56,386 bases of DNA from a virus, in IMG/VR virus record IMGVR_UViG_3300017917_001175, positions 1 through 56,386 of that record; one strand, 5' to 3'. A program made the translations under genes and the position numbers. Each line of letters begins with the position of its first letter. Within the stretch, counting starts at the first letter, position 1. This document shows, piece after piece, positions 14,377 through 22,757 of the stretch. The notes beneath the pieces are model-generated. The model ran no database searches, was not told where the DNA came from, and saw only the letters and a list, made by a program, of their open reading frames with translations.

Positions 14377-15009
14377 ATGCAAACATTAAAACACGTAGGT
14401 AGAATTAAGTCATCTGGCAAGAAATGCTTAGTGGCTTATAGAACTCTACCTGGGGACGCTTATAGTGCCCTAATTATCCCAACTGAAAGTCTGCCCGACG
14501 AGCAACACAATGCTATCATCAACTTAGTCGAAAGTGCGGCTGCTCAAGAGTCTTATGAATTTGCAGAAGCCCTTGACCGTATGCAGTTCCCAGATGGAAG
14601 CCGTATGTTGCCAGCACTTCATGTACAACAAAAGCTAGTTAAGATTAGTACTGACCAAGTTGAAATGGTGCCAACTATCGGTGCTTCAATTTTGCTTTCA
14701 GAACTAAATCAAATCATTGCAGAGCAAAGAGGTATTGCCGTTGATGAACTACATATTAAACCTAGCTCTCAAGATAAAAACAAAGCTGAAGTAGTTGAAG
14801 TAGCAACTGCACAAGAGCTACCAGCCGAGACTGCTGATGTATCTAAAACTACATCTTCGAGTGTTACTGAAACTGTGGCTCCTACTACTTTTGATTCGCC
14901 AGACGCTGAAGCTAAGTTTTACAGATCACAAGCTGATAAGTTAGCAAAACAAGCGGCAGAATTCCGTCGCAAAGCCGAGGAGTTGGTTCCGACCAAAAAA
15001 TCTAAATGA
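14377..15009 (+). CDS. Conserved hypothetical protein
   Basis: The protein has 210 residues. The N-terminal domain (1 to about 130; KHVGRIKSSGKKCLVAYRTL, then LPDEQHNAIINLVES, then RMLPALHVQQKLVKIST) is a compact mixed fold that I recognise as conserved in cyanophages and other marine T4-like phages, without known function. A Thr/Ser/Glu-rich linker (about 135-175) leads to a basic helical tail (KFYRSQADKLAKQAAEFRRK) that may bind nucleic acid or form a coiled coil. Its stop overlaps the next start. Confidence 0.6.
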   Translation: MQTLKHVGRIKSSGKKCLVAYRTLPGDAYSALIIPTESLPDEQHNAIINLVESAAAQESYEFAEALDRMQFPDGSRMLPALHVQQKLVKISTDQVEMVPTIGASILLSELNQIIAEQRGIAVDELHIKPSSQDKNKAEVVEVATAQELPAETADVSKTTSSSVTETVAPTTFDSPDAEAKFYRSQADKLAKQAAEFRRKAEELVPTKKSK

Positions 15010-15326
15010 TAACTAAGGGAAGAGTCCTTCCCAAAGAAGTCATAGATTGTTGGCCAGAAGTATTTGGTGAAGTAAAGCTTCATGTTTTACCTCTTAGGTA
15101 TCTACATGCTGTCATTATCACTTTCAAAGACGGAAAAGTGTGGGAAGTAAAAATAACAAGAGAGGATCAGCTCAAAGGCTGGGAACCCTTTGAAAGATCA
15201 ATATCCGAACTATTCAAAACTTATGAAAATAGAATAGACAGTGTTGATTTTAGACTTGATACAAAGAGTATTAGAAAAGACATCGAAAAAGTTACCAAAC
15301 GTTTTTTAAAGAAAAAGAAACTATGA
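15006..15326 (+). CDS. Conserved hypothetical protein
   Basis: The protein has 106 residues, with an ATGA overlap on both sides. It begins MITKGRVLPKEVIDCWPEVF, continues with a beta segment (HAVIITFKDGKVWEVKI) and ends in a very basic helix (KDIEKVTKRFLKKKKL). It resembles a conserved family just upstream of or near thyX in marine T4-like phages, from memory. The basic end suggests nucleic-acid contact. The function is unknown. Confidence 0.6.
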   Translation: MITKGRVLPKEVIDCWPEVFGEVKLHVLPLRYLHAVIITFKDGKVWEVKITREDQLKGWEPFERSISELFKTYENRIDSVDFRLDTKSIRKDIEKVTKRFLKKKKL

Positions 15327-15997
15327 AAGTTAAACTAATTAGTGTAAGTAAACCTAGTAGACAAATGTACGACGAAGGCATTACTGATGCGCAAGAGCTT
15401 ATTGCGTTTTGTGCTAGAGTAAGTAATCCGTCAAATCAGTTTAATCTCGAAACAAGTGAAAAACTAATTCGTTATCTAACTAAACACAAGCACTGGTCTC
15501 CTCTTGAGATGGTTAGTGCTTGTCTCGAAATTGAAACTACTAGAGATATTGCTCGTCAAATCTTACGTCATCGTAGTTTTAGTTTCCAAGAGTTTAGCCA
15601 GCGTTATGCTGACCCAACCAAAGATTTAGATTTTGTTGTTCGCGAAGCTCGTCTTCAAGATACAAAGAATCGTCAGAACAGTATCAGTACAGATGATGCA
15701 GATCTACAGGCATGGTGGGACGCACAACAAAAATTCATCATCGAAAACGTTCGTAGAATTTACGGTGAAGCAGTTGAACGAGGTATTGCTAAAGAACAAG
15801 CTCGTGCTATCCTTCCAGAAGGCAACACAGTAAGTAGGCTTTATATGAATGGTACACTACGTAGTTGGGTACATTTTATCGAACTAAGAAGCGGTAATGG
15901 TACTCAACTAGAACATATGGAAGTAGCAAGAGAATGTGCAAAGGCAATTGCCGACGTATTTCCAATGGCTAATGAGTTTGTTCAAACTGACTCTTAA
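15323..15997 (+). CDS. thyX: Flavin-dependent thymidylate synthase
   Basis: ThyX makes dTMP from dUMP using FAD and methylene-tetrahydrofolate. The protein has 224 residues, normal for the family, and carries the ThyX signature RHRSFSFQEFSQR (82-94). The substrate-binding region near the C-terminus (YMNGTLRSWVHFIELR) is also typical. It ends the plus-strand array: an intrinsic terminator lies 29 bases after its stop. Its last 29 bases overlap the end of the convergent minus-strand glycosyltransferase gene. Confidence 0.95.
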   Translation: MKVKLISVSKPSRQMYDEGITDAQELIAFCARVSNPSNQFNLETSEKLIRYLTKHKHWSPLEMVSACLEIETTRDIARQILRHRSFSFQEFSQRYADPTKDLDFVVREARLQDTKNRQNSISTDDADLQAWWDAQQKFIIENVRRIYGEAVERGIAKEQARAILPEGNTVSRLYMNGTLRSWVHFIELRSGNGTQLEHMEVARECAKAIADVFPMANEFVQTDS

Positions 15998-16649
15998 GCC
16001 ATTCGAAATCGTTTATCAAACTAAGTGCCGGAATATTTCCGGCATTTTTTTCACCGTATGCTCGGCCGGCGAGTGCGCCCTTTATAGCGTATTCACCATA
16101 GGGCTTATCTGCACCTGTGCCGCACCATGTTTTTAAACGTGCAACAGTTTCAACATCTACTTGACTATCAATTACCTTACTAGCAAGTTTGCAACACTCT
16201 CTGAAAGCACTACGCCATGTATTATAAGGATCAGTATTAAACGCTGTAATGTTGCTTACTTCTTCCATTGGAATAAAATAAGGACTGATGCTCGTTGTCA
16301 TGTCAGGTTTTGATGTATCCATATTTAATGTAAGGATCTTTGGTAAGAGCTTTACACCGCCATATCCGTACTCTAAACCATTAATGGGGTTTTTACTTCT
16401 CCAAACATGAACGTGATCCCGCTGATGGCTCGGTGGGTCGTAATCAAAGTTAAAAGTGTCAAGCACTTGGGCATCAGCATCTACTACCCAAAACATTTCA
16501 AAAAAGCTACGGCGGGCGGCTTCAATATGAGCTTGGTGTATTCCTTTAACACCTCTAACATGTTTTACTAAAGGAAATCGTTCTTTAAGTCTTTGAAAAT
16601 TTTCTTCAGCTTGTGGCTCGTTATAACTGATAAAGATTATATCAAACAC
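15969..16649 (-). CDS. Glycosyltransferase, GT-A-like
   Basis: The protein has 226 residues. It begins MFDIIFISYNEPQAEENF, typical of nucleotide-sugar binding in GT-A folds, and has an acidic metal motif DAD in FWVVDADAQVLD (57-59). The segment NGLEYGYGGVKLLP is shared with the upstream gene product (NNLMYGNGGLKLWT), so the two are paralogues. It is the last gene of a six-gene operon read from a promoter near 20170-20194. Its end overlaps thyX, and it carries the thyX terminator on the opposite strand. The sugar and acceptor are unknown. Confidence 0.7.
   Translation of the reverse strand: MFDIIFISYNEPQAEENFQRLKERFPLVKHVRGVKGIHQAHIEAARRSFFEMFWVVDADAQVLDTFNFDYDPPSHQRDHVHVWRSKNPINGLEYGYGGVKLLPKILTLNMDTSKPDMTTSISPYFIPMEEVSNITAFNTDPYNTWRSAFRECCKLASKVIDSQVDVETVARLKTWCGTGADKPYGEYAIKGALAGRAYGEKNAGNIPALSLINDFEWLKSQFEQTH
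16026..16051 (+). terminator. Intrinsic terminator after thyX
   Basis: A perfect 8-bp stem, TGCCGGAA (16026-16033) and TTCCGGCA (16037-16044), with a three-base loop, is followed by seven T's (16045-16051). It is directional: on the minus strand no T-run follows the hairpin. It lies wholly inside the coding region of the convergent minus-strand glycosyltransferase, whose codons it forms (around Gly-Asn-Ile-Pro-Ala). Confidence 0.88.
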
Positions 16650-17541
16650 GTTTAATTACCCTTGGCGTATTGCTGTAGACTGCTTTAAAAAATTTGCTTC
16701 CGGCAGGATCTAAATTGGCTATTTCAATTTTAAGTTTTTCTCTAAGCTCTTTACCTAAGAAATTAATTTGAGCTGTTTTAACTTCTGGATCTGCACCGTC
16801 GTGCTGACTATTCCAATGGTTAGTAAGCCATTCAAAATCTCGAACATTGGCATAATCCCAGTCAGTACAGTTAGTCATCCAGCACCCTTCTCTTGCGCCA
16901 AGAATACTCCAGATACCGTTTTCTACATCTGCACCAACACTGCACCAGATAAGAAGACGCTGATAGTTTTGCCACCATATCTTACGGATGTCTTCAATCT
17001 TAGAGCCTTGATTTAGACTCATCTTTACACCTTCTCGAAATCCTGCTCTCCAGGCTTGAAAAGGGCTAGCATTAGTAAAACTTTCTGAATAACTTTCATT
17101 AAACTGATAATACCTGTCATCAAAGCAAAATTCTACTTTACCCTTTTCGTCACCTTCAACAGAATTTTCATGAGTCTTCATGTTGTTAACAAATTTACGT
17201 GTCCATAGCTTAAGACCGCCATTACCGTACATTAAGTTGTTTACATGTACTTTGCCACACCAGCTAAACACATGATCCGGTGTTAAACCTAGTTTGTCTA
17301 TATTTACTTCAACTTCTAAGAATTTTGGATCAACAATGTTGTCAGCATCTACGGTGACAAAGTATTCAGTGTCGCTTAATGCGGCGCAGGCCTTGTGTGC
17401 GGCATCTGATCCTTTAACCCCGTGAACACGTTTTGCCCACGGTGCTTTTGCTAGCAGGTCAGCATAGTTTTTTTCTGCATTAGGTTCGTCATAGCTTAAA
17501 AAAATAATATCTTGTTCTATAACTTTAATTACATTACTCAT
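16642..17541 (-). CDS. Glycosyltransferase, GT-A-like (paralogue of its neighbour)
   Basis: The protein has 299 residues, with the start DIIFLSYDEPNAEKNYADLL and the acidic motif VDAD (64-67), as in GT-A glycosyltransferases. It shares most of its first 200 residues in pattern with the next gene product, including GVKG, NGGLKL and the Trp-Arg segment FQAWRAGFREG (against YNTWRSAFREC). It adds a C-terminal extension of about 50 residues. It overlaps both neighbours by eight bases. Modification of fibres or of another surface is a plausible role given the nearby fibre genes; that is inference. Confidence 0.7.
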   Translation of the reverse strand: MSNVIKVIEQDIIFLSYDEPNAEKNYADLLAKAPWAKRVHGVKGSDAAHKACAALSDTEYFVTVDADNIVDPKFLEVEVNIDKLGLTPDHVFSWCGKVHVNNLMYGNGGLKLWTRKFVNNMKTHENSVEGDEKGKVEFCFDDRYYQFNESYSESFTNASPFQAWRAGFREGVKMSLNQGSKIEDIRKIWWQNYQRLLIWCSVGADVENGIWSILGAREGCWMTNCTDWDYANVRDFEWLTNHWNSQHDGADPEVKTAQINFLGKELREKLKIEIANLDPAGSKFFKAVYSNTPRVIKRV

Positions 17542-18121
17542 GTATAATCCTTAATCCGTATGTCTTAAACACTAACTTTGAACTTATAGATATTTTATCT
17601 ATTTTGTTTTCAATGTTTGTTTCAAATGGAATATCTAAGTATTCGCTAGATACTAGGTCTTGTAAATCAATAAAAATAGTTCTAACTAAAAAATCAAAAT
17701 CATTCTCTAAAGTAACAAAGAACACTAACTTTGGAGCTAGTATAGATTCATGATCGTTTGTTAAAGACTTGTTAATCGAAAACCTCCATGACTTGTTCGG
17801 AGCATGCCATGTTACTAAACACTCAACATCTTTATCTGTTTCAGTGATCCATTCAAACACTGTACTTTTAAAAGCATATCCCTGGTCTGTTGCTGGAACA
17901 ATTCCTAGGCTAGAATTACCTTCCTCGTCTCGTTTGTAGCCAACAAGATAATCTCCAAAGCTCCAAGTGTTTGTTAAGAACCCTTCAACTTCTTTAAATT
18001 CTACCTTGATGCCAGTTTCGTATCTGTCATCTTTTTCGTTACCTACAGATAAAATCTTTCCAGACTTCTTATCGTAGTACACATAATGAGTTAACTTTAG
18101 ATCAGATTTTTTCTTTTTCAT
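17534..18121 (-). CDS. Hypothetical protein in glycosyltransferase operon
   Basis: The protein has 195 residues with a Lys-rich start (MKKKKSDLKLTHYVYYD) and a beta-rich body (GKILSVGNEKDDRYETG, YLVGYKRDEEGNSSLGIVP, ECLVTWHAPNKSWRFSI). No glycosyltransferase motif is seen. It may be a small virion protein, since a similar short beta-rich style is common in T4-like structural genes, but I do not recognise the family. It overlaps genes on both sides. Confidence 0.55.
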   Translation of the reverse strand: MKKKKSDLKLTHYVYYDKKSGKILSVGNEKDDRYETGIKVEFKEVEGFLTNTWSFGDYLVGYKRDEEGNSSLGIVPATDQGYAFKSTVFEWITETDKDVECLVTWHAPNKSWRFSINKSLTNDHESILAPKLVFFVTLENDFDFLVRTIFIDLQDLVSSEYLDIPFETNIENKIDKISISSKLVFKTYGLRIIHE

Positions 18122-18971
18122 TTGATATCATCTCTAATCTATTTAGAATTTTTTTTGACAAGAAACTTTTTTCTACATAATGAAACAGCTTTGGTTGTCG
18201 AATATTTCCAACAATTAATTCTCCATTGGAATTAAGAACGTATGGCACAGCATTTTGCCAAGTAGTTGGAATTAGAGGCCAACCTTGTATAGGTGACTTC
18301 ATGTGTACAAACTCTATAGGACTTGTTTTGTCAATTACACTATTATAACTTAAAGTAATTTCAATTGCTATTGCTGCCGCAAGGTCCATACTTAACCAGT
18401 TCTGATAGCTTACTGGTGCAAACTTTGTATAACACCATTCCCAGTTATTGACTACAAATTCCAAGGCCTTATAAAATTCGTAAGCTGGATCAGTCTTCTT
18501 AAAATAGTGGCAGGCAAAATAAGGATTAGTTAAACCGTTATCTATAAATGCTCGCCTATGAACAGTGTCGGTTTCTATTGGTTCTAATTTATGATTTAAG
18601 ATCCTTGAACAAAATTTTAAATCATAGTTACTACAGTATTTCCACCAATCACTGATATCATCTAAAAATAACATATCAGTGTCTAACACCATAGTTTCTT
18701 CATATGGGGTAACATGGAAAAACTTCCAACGATTGTCAGCTTTGTATTTTGAATCCTTTGATGAATCAAACCAAGGAATCTCAATGATGTTATCAAACAC
18801 AGATCTGTATTTCTTAGGAACTTTTTCATTAGTCATAATACTAATGTCAGTAACTTCCTTTTGTGTATTCTTAATACTAAGGGCCAAAGCGTAGGCCTGC
18901 TCAACATAATTTGTTGATTTAGTATTTTCAGCATGTACTAGAAATCCTTTAGACACCTCTACCTCCATCAA
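18102..18971 (-). CDS. Glycosyltransferase, GT-A / GT8-like
   Basis: The protein has 289 residues. It has the fold signs of GT8-like enzymes: an early Ala/Leu helix (QAYALALSIKNTQ) and an acidic metal motif in VLDTDMLFLDD (96-105) after a KFFHVTPYEETM segment. Such enzymes use UDP- or similar sugars with a divalent metal. It has no signal peptide. The exact donor is unknown. It shares its general layout, with a YKADNRWKF-like segment before the DxD, with the next gene (LSSRKLEWKN), so the two may be distant relatives. It overlaps both neighbours. Confidence 0.7.
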   Translation of the reverse strand: MMEVEVSKGFLVHAENTKSTNYVEQAYALALSIKNTQKEVTDISIMTNEKVPKKYRSVFDNIIEIPWFDSSKDSKYKADNRWKFFHVTPYEETMVLDTDMLFLDDISDWWKYCSNYDLKFCSRILNHKLEPIETDTVHRRAFIDNGLTNPYFACHYFKKTDPAYEFYKALEFVVNNWEWCYTKFAPVSYQNWLSMDLAAAIAIEITLSYNSVIDKTSPIEFVHMKSPIQGWPLIPTTWQNAVPYVLNSNGELIVGNIRQPKLFHYVEKSFLSKKILNRLEMISNEKEKI

Positions 18972-19794
18972 TGACCCTTGTCAGGCTGACTTTATTCATA
19001 ACATGAACATCAATGTCCTGGACTTTGCCTGCAATATACTCGCCAAGGTGATTTTGTTTTTCTGCTAAAAATTTAACAACATTATTGTCTGCTGACACAA
19101 GTATATCTTTGTCAAGTAAGTATGACATTGTACCTGGAAGTTCAATTGCAAAGTCGCCCGACATCTTGCCATTCATAATATGTATTGCAATACTAAAGGC
19201 ATAATCGTTTCTAAAAATAGCGTTTTCGATGTTATATAAAACTCTGAAATATAACCAGTTGTGCTTAATATAAGAAACAAGATCAAAGAACGCTTGAGTT
19301 AAAAAGTTTTTCTTAAAGACAAACACAGTTGCCCAGTAAAACGGAATTGAATATCCGTTTATTCTTTCAAAAGCAGAAGTATTCCTCCAACCTGCTAAGT
19401 CAAAACTTTTTTTATATATTTGGAAATTCTCATCTCGTTCTAAGGCGATTTTTAATACTGAAGAATTAATTAAGTAATCGCTATCTAAAACTAAAGTCTT
19501 ATCATACGGGGTTAGATCGTAAGAACGATTCCTTGACAAATTCTTCCATTCTAATTTTCTAGACGAAAGTGTTCCATCATAGAATAACTTCTGGCCGCCT
19601 GTTTCTACCAAAGTTTCTATAACTTGATCAAAGGGGTGATCTGGATATGTTTTCTCAAGCCACTGAGGATTATCAGTTACAATGCTTACTGGAATATCTA
19701 AGAACTTTCTTACCCTGTCAGCACAATAAACAGCAAGTTTAGTATAATCAATGCCTGCGTTATTATGAGCAAAAATTAAAGCACCTGTGGTCAT
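18949..19794 (-). CDS. Glycosyltransferase, GT-A-like
   Basis: The protein has 281 residues. The start MTTGALIFAHNNAGIDYTKL, the segment PVSIVTDNPQW and the metal motif LVLDSDYLIN (102-110, DSD) fit a GT-A glycosyltransferase. The middle has a Trp- and aromatic-rich region (FYWATVFVFKK, KHNWLYFRVLYNIE) and then a variable C-terminal part of about 80 residues that may bind the acceptor. It overlaps the gene upstream in the operon by four bases (ATGA). Confidence 0.68.
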   Translation of the reverse strand: MTTGALIFAHNNAGIDYTKLAVYCADRVRKFLDIPVSIVTDNPQWLEKTYPDHPFDQVIETLVETGGQKLFYDGTLSSRKLEWKNLSRNRSYDLTPYDKTLVLDSDYLINSSVLKIALERDENFQIYKKSFDLAGWRNTSAFERINGYSIPFYWATVFVFKKNFLTQAFFDLVSYIKHNWLYFRVLYNIENAIFRNDYAFSIAIHIMNGKMSGDFAIELPGTMSYLLDKDILVSADNNVVKFLAEKQNHLGEYIAGKVQDIDVHVMNKVSLTRVIDGGRGV

Positions 19795-20141
19795 AACTGA
19801 ACCATGTCTCCGATCTTTCTCTTAGATTTAATCTCAGCAAACTTTACAGAATATTCGTTCAACGCTGTCATGTATATAGACGTAATCTTATCGAAAAACT
19901 CTTTTACGTCTACAATAACTACAGGGAATGTATTAACATCAACAAATGGTACATCATGTGTGTACCCAAGATCTAGCATTGTTTTTGTGAAATTTATTAG
20001 CTCTGGATTAATCTTAAAGGTGCCACCGTTTTCGTAATAAACTAGCTTTTGATTAAATTCTTCTAAAACAATTCTTCGTTGATTTGAAAGTGTAGCCATG
20101 TAATTAGCTACAGCAAATGCTTTCTCTAATCTTTCATCCAT
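19791..20141 (-). CDS. Hypothetical protein, first gene of glycosyltransferase operon
   Basis: The protein has 116 residues and is mostly helical: an N-terminal helix (LEKAFAVANYMATLSNQRRIV), a middle segment with KINPELINFTKTML, and a C-terminal helix (YMTALNEYSVKFAEIKSKRK). It resembles small proteins next to fibre genes in marine T4-like phages, from memory. It could be a chaperone or a structural adaptor, but nothing decides this. It directly follows the promoter and hairpin region. Confidence 0.55.
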   Translation of the reverse strand: MDERLEKAFAVANYMATLSNQRRIVLEEFNQKLVYYENGGTFKINPELINFTKTMLDLGYTHDVPFVDVNTFPVVIVDVKEFFDKITSIYMTALNEYSVKFAEIKSKRKIGDMVQL

Positions 20142-20148
20142 AAATAAA

Positions 20149-20194
20149 CCCCAAGTAGTATAGTATTTTATACTAGTTGGGGCTATGTTGTCAA
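20149..20194 (-). promoter_or_regulatory. Sigma70-like promoter overlapped by a long inverted repeat
   Basis: On the minus strand TTGACA (20189-20194) is followed by TATAAA (20167-20172) at a 16-base spacer, or TAAAAT at an 18-base spacer. A 14-bp inverted repeat with one mismatch (20149-20162 and 20169-20182, six-base loop) overlaps the -10. Read through from the structural genes, the RNA hairpin is followed by TTTATTT. It could therefore act as a terminator for the late block as well as an operator or leader hairpin for the glycosyltransferase operon. Transcription would start near 20160. Confidence 0.65.
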
Positions 20195-20205
20195 GAGATT
20201 TGACT

Positions 20206-21156
20206 TTATGCTATACCGGTTGTACTTGCGCTCGGTTGCGGAGTTGAAACGTTATCACCAGTTGCTCTATAAGTTCTAACGTTGCTTACTAGTGTACCGT
20301 CAACCATTTCGTCAATACCAAATCCTGGATCAGGCAATGAAGGAGGAGCTGCCGAATCGTCCCACCAGTGAATCTTAAAGTCTGCTACATAGCCAAATGG
20401 TGCGGCTGATCTACGTGCATAGATAAAATATTTGTTAGCAGAGTATGCACCTGCTGGAGCATCTTTTTCAAATATCAATTCATAGCTGGTTCCAATTTCG
20501 TACCAACCGTTAGTGCCAATGTAATCAGCAGTACCAGTACAAGTTACACCAGTGTAGTTAAAAGCAATAGTGCCCATACTACTGAGCATTGTTGTCCAAG
20601 TAACATTCTTTAATCCTGCAGATCCGCCTGAGCGAGCAGAACTAAACTCTATTTGACCGCCTGCGTTGAAAAAGTATCGAGCCGCATCGTCTGAAACAAA
20701 ATTAACTGTAACTGTTTGTTCAATTCTACCGTTCCATGTAGAAGTTCTAACCTGCTGTGTAACTAAGTCTGCTCTTGTGGCTTGGTTAGCTGGAGGAGGT
20801 GCTGTTAAACGTGCAGACTCTGCATCATTAGCCATTGCTAGATAAGCCGCTCTCCAATCTTCTCTAACTTGTTTTGCGGCTGTAGCAATTGGAAGGTCTG
20901 AGCCAGCAACGTAACCAGCTTCGCCCGGAGCTTTTGAACCAATATCAACACCAGTTTGGTGCTGTCTAGCTCTAATAATATCGCTACGTAGATTATTCCA
21001 TTGGGCCGCAGTAATTTTAGAAAACTGACCTACTTGGTTACTTGAAAGACTTTGTCCATAACCAGATGTTCCAGACCCAGATCCCATAACCAAAGCAATT
21101 TTACTTTGTATTACGTTATAATCATTAGCAATAATTAATGTATTTTGACCAGCCAT
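20206..21156 (-). CDS. Virion structural protein, unknown function
   Basis: The protein has 316 residues. The N-terminal half has a Gly/Ser-rich stretch (MGSGSGTSGYGQSL), then helices with NNLRSDIIRARQHQ. The C-terminal half is beta-rich (QTVTVNFVSDDAARYFFNAG, then GTSYELIFEKDAPAG) with an Asp-Pro-rich end. This fits a tail or fibre-associated protein. I recognise the pattern ANDYNVIQSKIALV from marine T4-like virion proteins. Read from a late-type promoter (21183-21190), with AAGGACA before the ATG. It is the last gene of the structural block. Confidence 0.65.
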   Translation of the reverse strand: MAGQNTLIIANDYNVIQSKIALVMGSGSGTSGYGQSLSSNQVGQFSKITAAQWNNLRSDIIRARQHQTGVDIGSKAPGEAGYVAGSDLPIATAAKQVREDWRAAYLAMANDAESARLTAPPPANQATRADLVTQQVRTSTWNGRIEQTVTVNFVSDDAARYFFNAGGQIEFSSARSGGSAGLKNVTWTTMLSSMGTIAFNYTGVTCTGTADYIGTNGWYEIGTSYELIFEKDAPAGAYSANKYFIYARRSAAPFGYVADFKIHWWDDSAAPPSLPDPGFGIDEMVDGTLVSNVRTYRATGDNVSTPQPSASTTGIA

Positions 21157-21182
21157 TTGATGTCCTTAATATCTACGCACTT

Positions 21183-21190
21183 TATTTATC
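21183..21190 (-). promoter_or_regulatory. T4-late-like promoter GATAAATA
   Basis: On the minus strand GATAAATA (7 of 8 match to the T4 late box) lies 26 bases before the ATG of the 316-residue virion protein, in a 36-base gap. The position and the repeated octamer upstream of other structural genes support a late promoter dependent on gp55. Confidence 0.6.
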
Positions 21191-21192
21191 TA

Positions 21193-22701
21193 TTATAAAA
21201 TCACACATTCTACTAGTTTGACCCCAGTATCATCGCTTGATTCTAGTGCAATAGCAAAAACATCATTAGCGTGTGGAACTCCGGCTACGGCAGTTCCGTT
21301 ATTCGAAGCAATTAAACGCTGTCCTTTTCTTACAGCACCTGTAACTTTAACAGGAACACGACCTTTTAGAGCAACTGGCTGTCCAACTGCATCCTTGTTC
21401 ATTAAATACGCAGGATTTGCAGAAATAGCACCTAATGCTCTGTCACCGTACTTACATGCAGTTACTTCTTTTTCACCGCCTACTGATACTACTGTACCAA
21501 CTTCGTATTCTGCATCAGTAGCATATACTTCTGCTAAGTCAGCATAGTTAGCGGCTGTAGCTGTACCAACAAAGAATGTAGCTTTTACTGCACCTGGCGT
21601 AATTGTTACACCACTAATGACTTCAGCATTGGATGTTCTAACAACAACTGTTCCTGGGCCTGCTTCTACACTGGCAGTTCTATAATCGTCAGCACCAACT
21701 TGTAGTGTATTTGCTCTAGTTGCCGCACCGTTAAAGGTTACAGCATTAATTGTTTTGAATCTAAGAGCACCAGAACCAATATCTGTAGCATTATCAACGC
21801 CTGGCAGAATATCGTTACCTACTAACTGTAGTGGAGTTCTTGTAGCTTGGCCAGATGTTACTTGGAATTTGATTGTGTCGTTTAACTGGTTTTGAATTAC
21901 AGGGAAAGTGTTTATACCAGATGTGCTGTTAAACACACGTAAACGAGGTGTATCGCCTACAGTAAATCCTGCGTCTGAGAAATTAACTAGGCTGTTAAAA
22001 ACTGCTGAACCTTTCTTAACGAAATCACTTGCAGGATCTCCGCCTAATCTGTCTGAGTTAGTAGCAGTACCAAAGAATCTATGGTTTGCTGTATTTTGTG
22101 TTACACCGTTAGCATCACTGTAAGCAAGTGTAATACCTTGTTTAATCTGTGTAAATCCGTTAATAGCACTAGTATTTGTATCTAATGTAAATGACTGATC
22201 AGTGCTAACAACAAAAATTGTTTGTCCGTCAACTACTGCTTCAATAATTGCGTGACTTGCACCTAATGTATCTCTAACAGATCTAGAACGCATTTGTGTT
22301 GTCTGTGACCCTGCAACACCTTGTGGTCCTACTAGAATATAAGTTGCGCCATCCCATGTATAAAGTTGTTTGTTTTGCGTATCAAACCAAAAATCGCCAA
22401 CAGTTAAACCTGTTGGAGCACTTGCACCAATCTCGGCGCCACCAGTTGTACGGAATTTAGCACCATCATAAAACTTTAACTTACTGTTGCCGCTGTCATA
22501 CCATAACTGTCCAGGCAAAGGGCGTGGAGGCTGTGTAGTATTAGCAAAGTTTTCTAGCAAGAACAAGAAGTTCTCGTTTTGAACTTCACCGTAACCTGCA
22601 TAGTTTTTACCGATCAGCTTAAGATCAGTTGTGCTATCAATTGTACCATCAGCGATAGTAGCAATGACTTGTCCGTTATATCTGTTAATGGTATATGGCA
22701 T
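21193..22701 (-). CDS. Tail fibre protein (502 residues)
   Basis: The N-terminal module (TINRYNGQVIATIADGTIDS, then GKNYAGYGEVQNENFLFLLE, then RPLPGQLWYDSGNSKLKFYD) is shared with the next two fibre genes and probably forms the base-attachment domain. The body is a beta-rich shaft with TTGGAEIG and DNATDIGSGALRFKTI repeats. The C-terminal 120 residues (from AANYADLAEVYATDAEYEVG to KLVECVIL) form a distinct beta-rich head that may bind the receptor. It is one of four fibre-type genes in the late block. Confidence 0.8.
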   Translation of the reverse strand: MPYTINRYNGQVIATIADGTIDSTTDLKLIGKNYAGYGEVQNENFLFLLENFANTTQPPRPLPGQLWYDSGNSKLKFYDGAKFRTTGGAEIGASAPTGLTVGDFWFDTQNKQLYTWDGATYILVGPQGVAGSQTTQMRSRSVRDTLGASHAIIEAVVDGQTIFVVSTDQSFTLDTNTSAINGFTQIKQGITLAYSDANGVTQNTANHRFFGTATNSDRLGGDPASDFVKKGSAVFNSLVNFSDAGFTVGDTPRLRVFNSTSGINTFPVIQNQLNDTIKFQVTSGQATRTPLQLVGNDILPGVDNATDIGSGALRFKTINAVTFNGAATRANTLQVGADDYRTASVEAGPGTVVVRTSNAEVISGVTITPGAVKATFFVGTATAANYADLAEVYATDAEYEVGTVVSVGGEKEVTACKYGDRALGAISANPAYLMNKDAVGQPVALKGRVPVKVTGAVRKGQRLIASNNGTAVAGVPHANDVFAIALESSDDTGVKLVECVIL

Positions 22702-22723
22702 TTTACTCTATTCCTTGTCCTTG

Positions 22724-22731
22724 TATTTATG
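22724..22731 (-). promoter_or_regulatory. T4-late-like promoter CATAAATA
   Basis: On the minus strand CATAAATA (7 of 8 match to the T4 late box) lies in the 56-base gap before the 502-residue fibre gene, 22 bases upstream of its ATG. Consistent with a gp55-type late promoter. Confidence 0.5.
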
Positions 22732-22757
22732 CTATTTTGGATTGTTATTACAGTGGG

